Assembly: GCA_902477365.1 (NCBI GenBank)
Contig: CABSGW010000170.1
Span: 1-5,619 of the forward strand
DNA length: 5,619 nt
Direction of reading: 5' to 3'
DNA from: an uncultured Prevotellaceae bacterium
GTDB taxonomy: Bacteria > Bacteroidota > Bacteroidia > Bacteroidales > Bacteroidaceae
Below the pieces are notes generated by a model. It saw only the letters and a program-made list of their open reading frames with translations. It was not told the DNA's origin and did not search any database. Each line of letters opens with the position of its first letter. Position 1 is the first letter of the stretch. Shown here one piece after another: positions 5,359 to 5,619 of the stretch. A program made the translations under genes and the position numbers.

Positions 5359-5619
5359 TCACAACACACATTCCAATATACGGCGTGCCGTTTTTCCGTC
5401 GACCTTTCCGTTTTCACCATAATGGACACCCCGTTCGGTAAACCTACGCTCTATCTCATCAATGGTTTCTTGTCCTATCTGCTCTTCGTTCAACCGAGTT
5501 GTCAGTCCCAATGAACGGAAGAACTGTTCTGTACGCTGAATAGCTTCTGCAATCCGTTCGGTACGGCTACCGGTTGTAATGTCCCAAACCCGTTCTGCAT
5601 ATTGCAGTAATTTTTCTCC
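5359..5619 (-). CDS. Iron-containing alcohol dehydrogenase, C-terminal 86 residues (start lies off the right edge)
   Basis: The minus strand is open from the right edge to a TGA at 5359-5361 and encodes 86 residues without a start codon of its own. The segment LLQYAERVWDITTG, followed by ERIAEAIQRTEQFFRSLGL and TTRLNEEQIG, matches the C-terminal helical domain of type III iron-containing alcohol dehydrogenases, in particular the YqhD/butanol dehydrogenase branch that uses NAD(P)H to reduce aldehydes. Those enzymes are about 385 residues long, so roughly the last fifth is present. The GxxHxxxH-type metal-binding region lies outside the window, so iron use and cofactor cannot be checked. It is the upstream gene of the directon leading to the methyltransferase. 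Confidence 0.8.
   Translation of the reverse strand, partial: GEKLLQYAERVWDITTGSRTERIAEAIQRTEQFFRSLGLTTRLNEEQIGQETIDEIERRFTERGVHYGENGKVDGKTARRILECVL

Noticed and set aside
1..5619. tRNA, rRNA, CRISPR array, riboswitch or insertion sequence
   Set aside because: No cloverleaf, repeat-spacer series, known aptamer core, transposase or paired terminal inverted repeats were recognised on reading both strands.

Overview
The window looks like chromosome from a gut Bacteroidales bacterium (Bacteroides/Phocaeicola type). This rests on the gene families present: a DUF2264 protein typical of polysaccharide-degrading Bacteroidota, a DUF2589 protein, a SpoU methyltransferase and a flavoredoxin-like flavin reductase. 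Shine-Dalgarno sites are mostly weak, and one TAnnTTTG-type -7 promoter element is visible. The species cannot be named from this sequence.

Layout. (1) Positions 1-944, plus strand: the 3' part of a DUF2264 protein whose start lies off the left edge. A 16-bp hairpin at 953-992 follows in the convergent gap. (2) Positions 1107-2352, minus strand: a DUF2589-domain protein, then a small four-cysteine zinc-ribbon protein. Between them is an unannotated 23-codon ORF that ends in an ATGA overlap with the zinc-ribbon start. Neither family has a known function, so this is the least understood part of the window. (3) Positions 2582-3514, minus strand: an exported alpha/beta hydrolase with a visible Ser-Asp-His set. 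Its start is overlapped by a 20-codon upstream ORF that has a good Shine-Dalgarno-like site. (4) Positions 3515-3754: no confident gene, but a 47-codon coding-looking open stretch without a convincing start. (5) Positions 3755-5619, minus strand: a directon of iron-containing alcohol dehydrogenase (C-terminal 86 residues only, entering from the right edge), SpoU-family RNA 2'-O-methyltransferase and flavin reductase. It ends in a strong 19-bp intrinsic terminator.

The dehydrogenase, methyltransferase and flavin reductase look like ordinary housekeeping or accessory metabolic genes in one direction. They need not share a pathway. Hand counts in short samples suggest that the DUF2589 to hydrolase block is more AT-rich (about 35-43% GC) than the flanking genes (about 52%), so it may be a separately acquired block. 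No mobile element, CRISPR array, tRNA or rRNA was seen. Nothing here amounts to a demonstrated new system. The DUF2589/zinc-ribbon pair with its nested small ORFs is the best candidate for follow-up.
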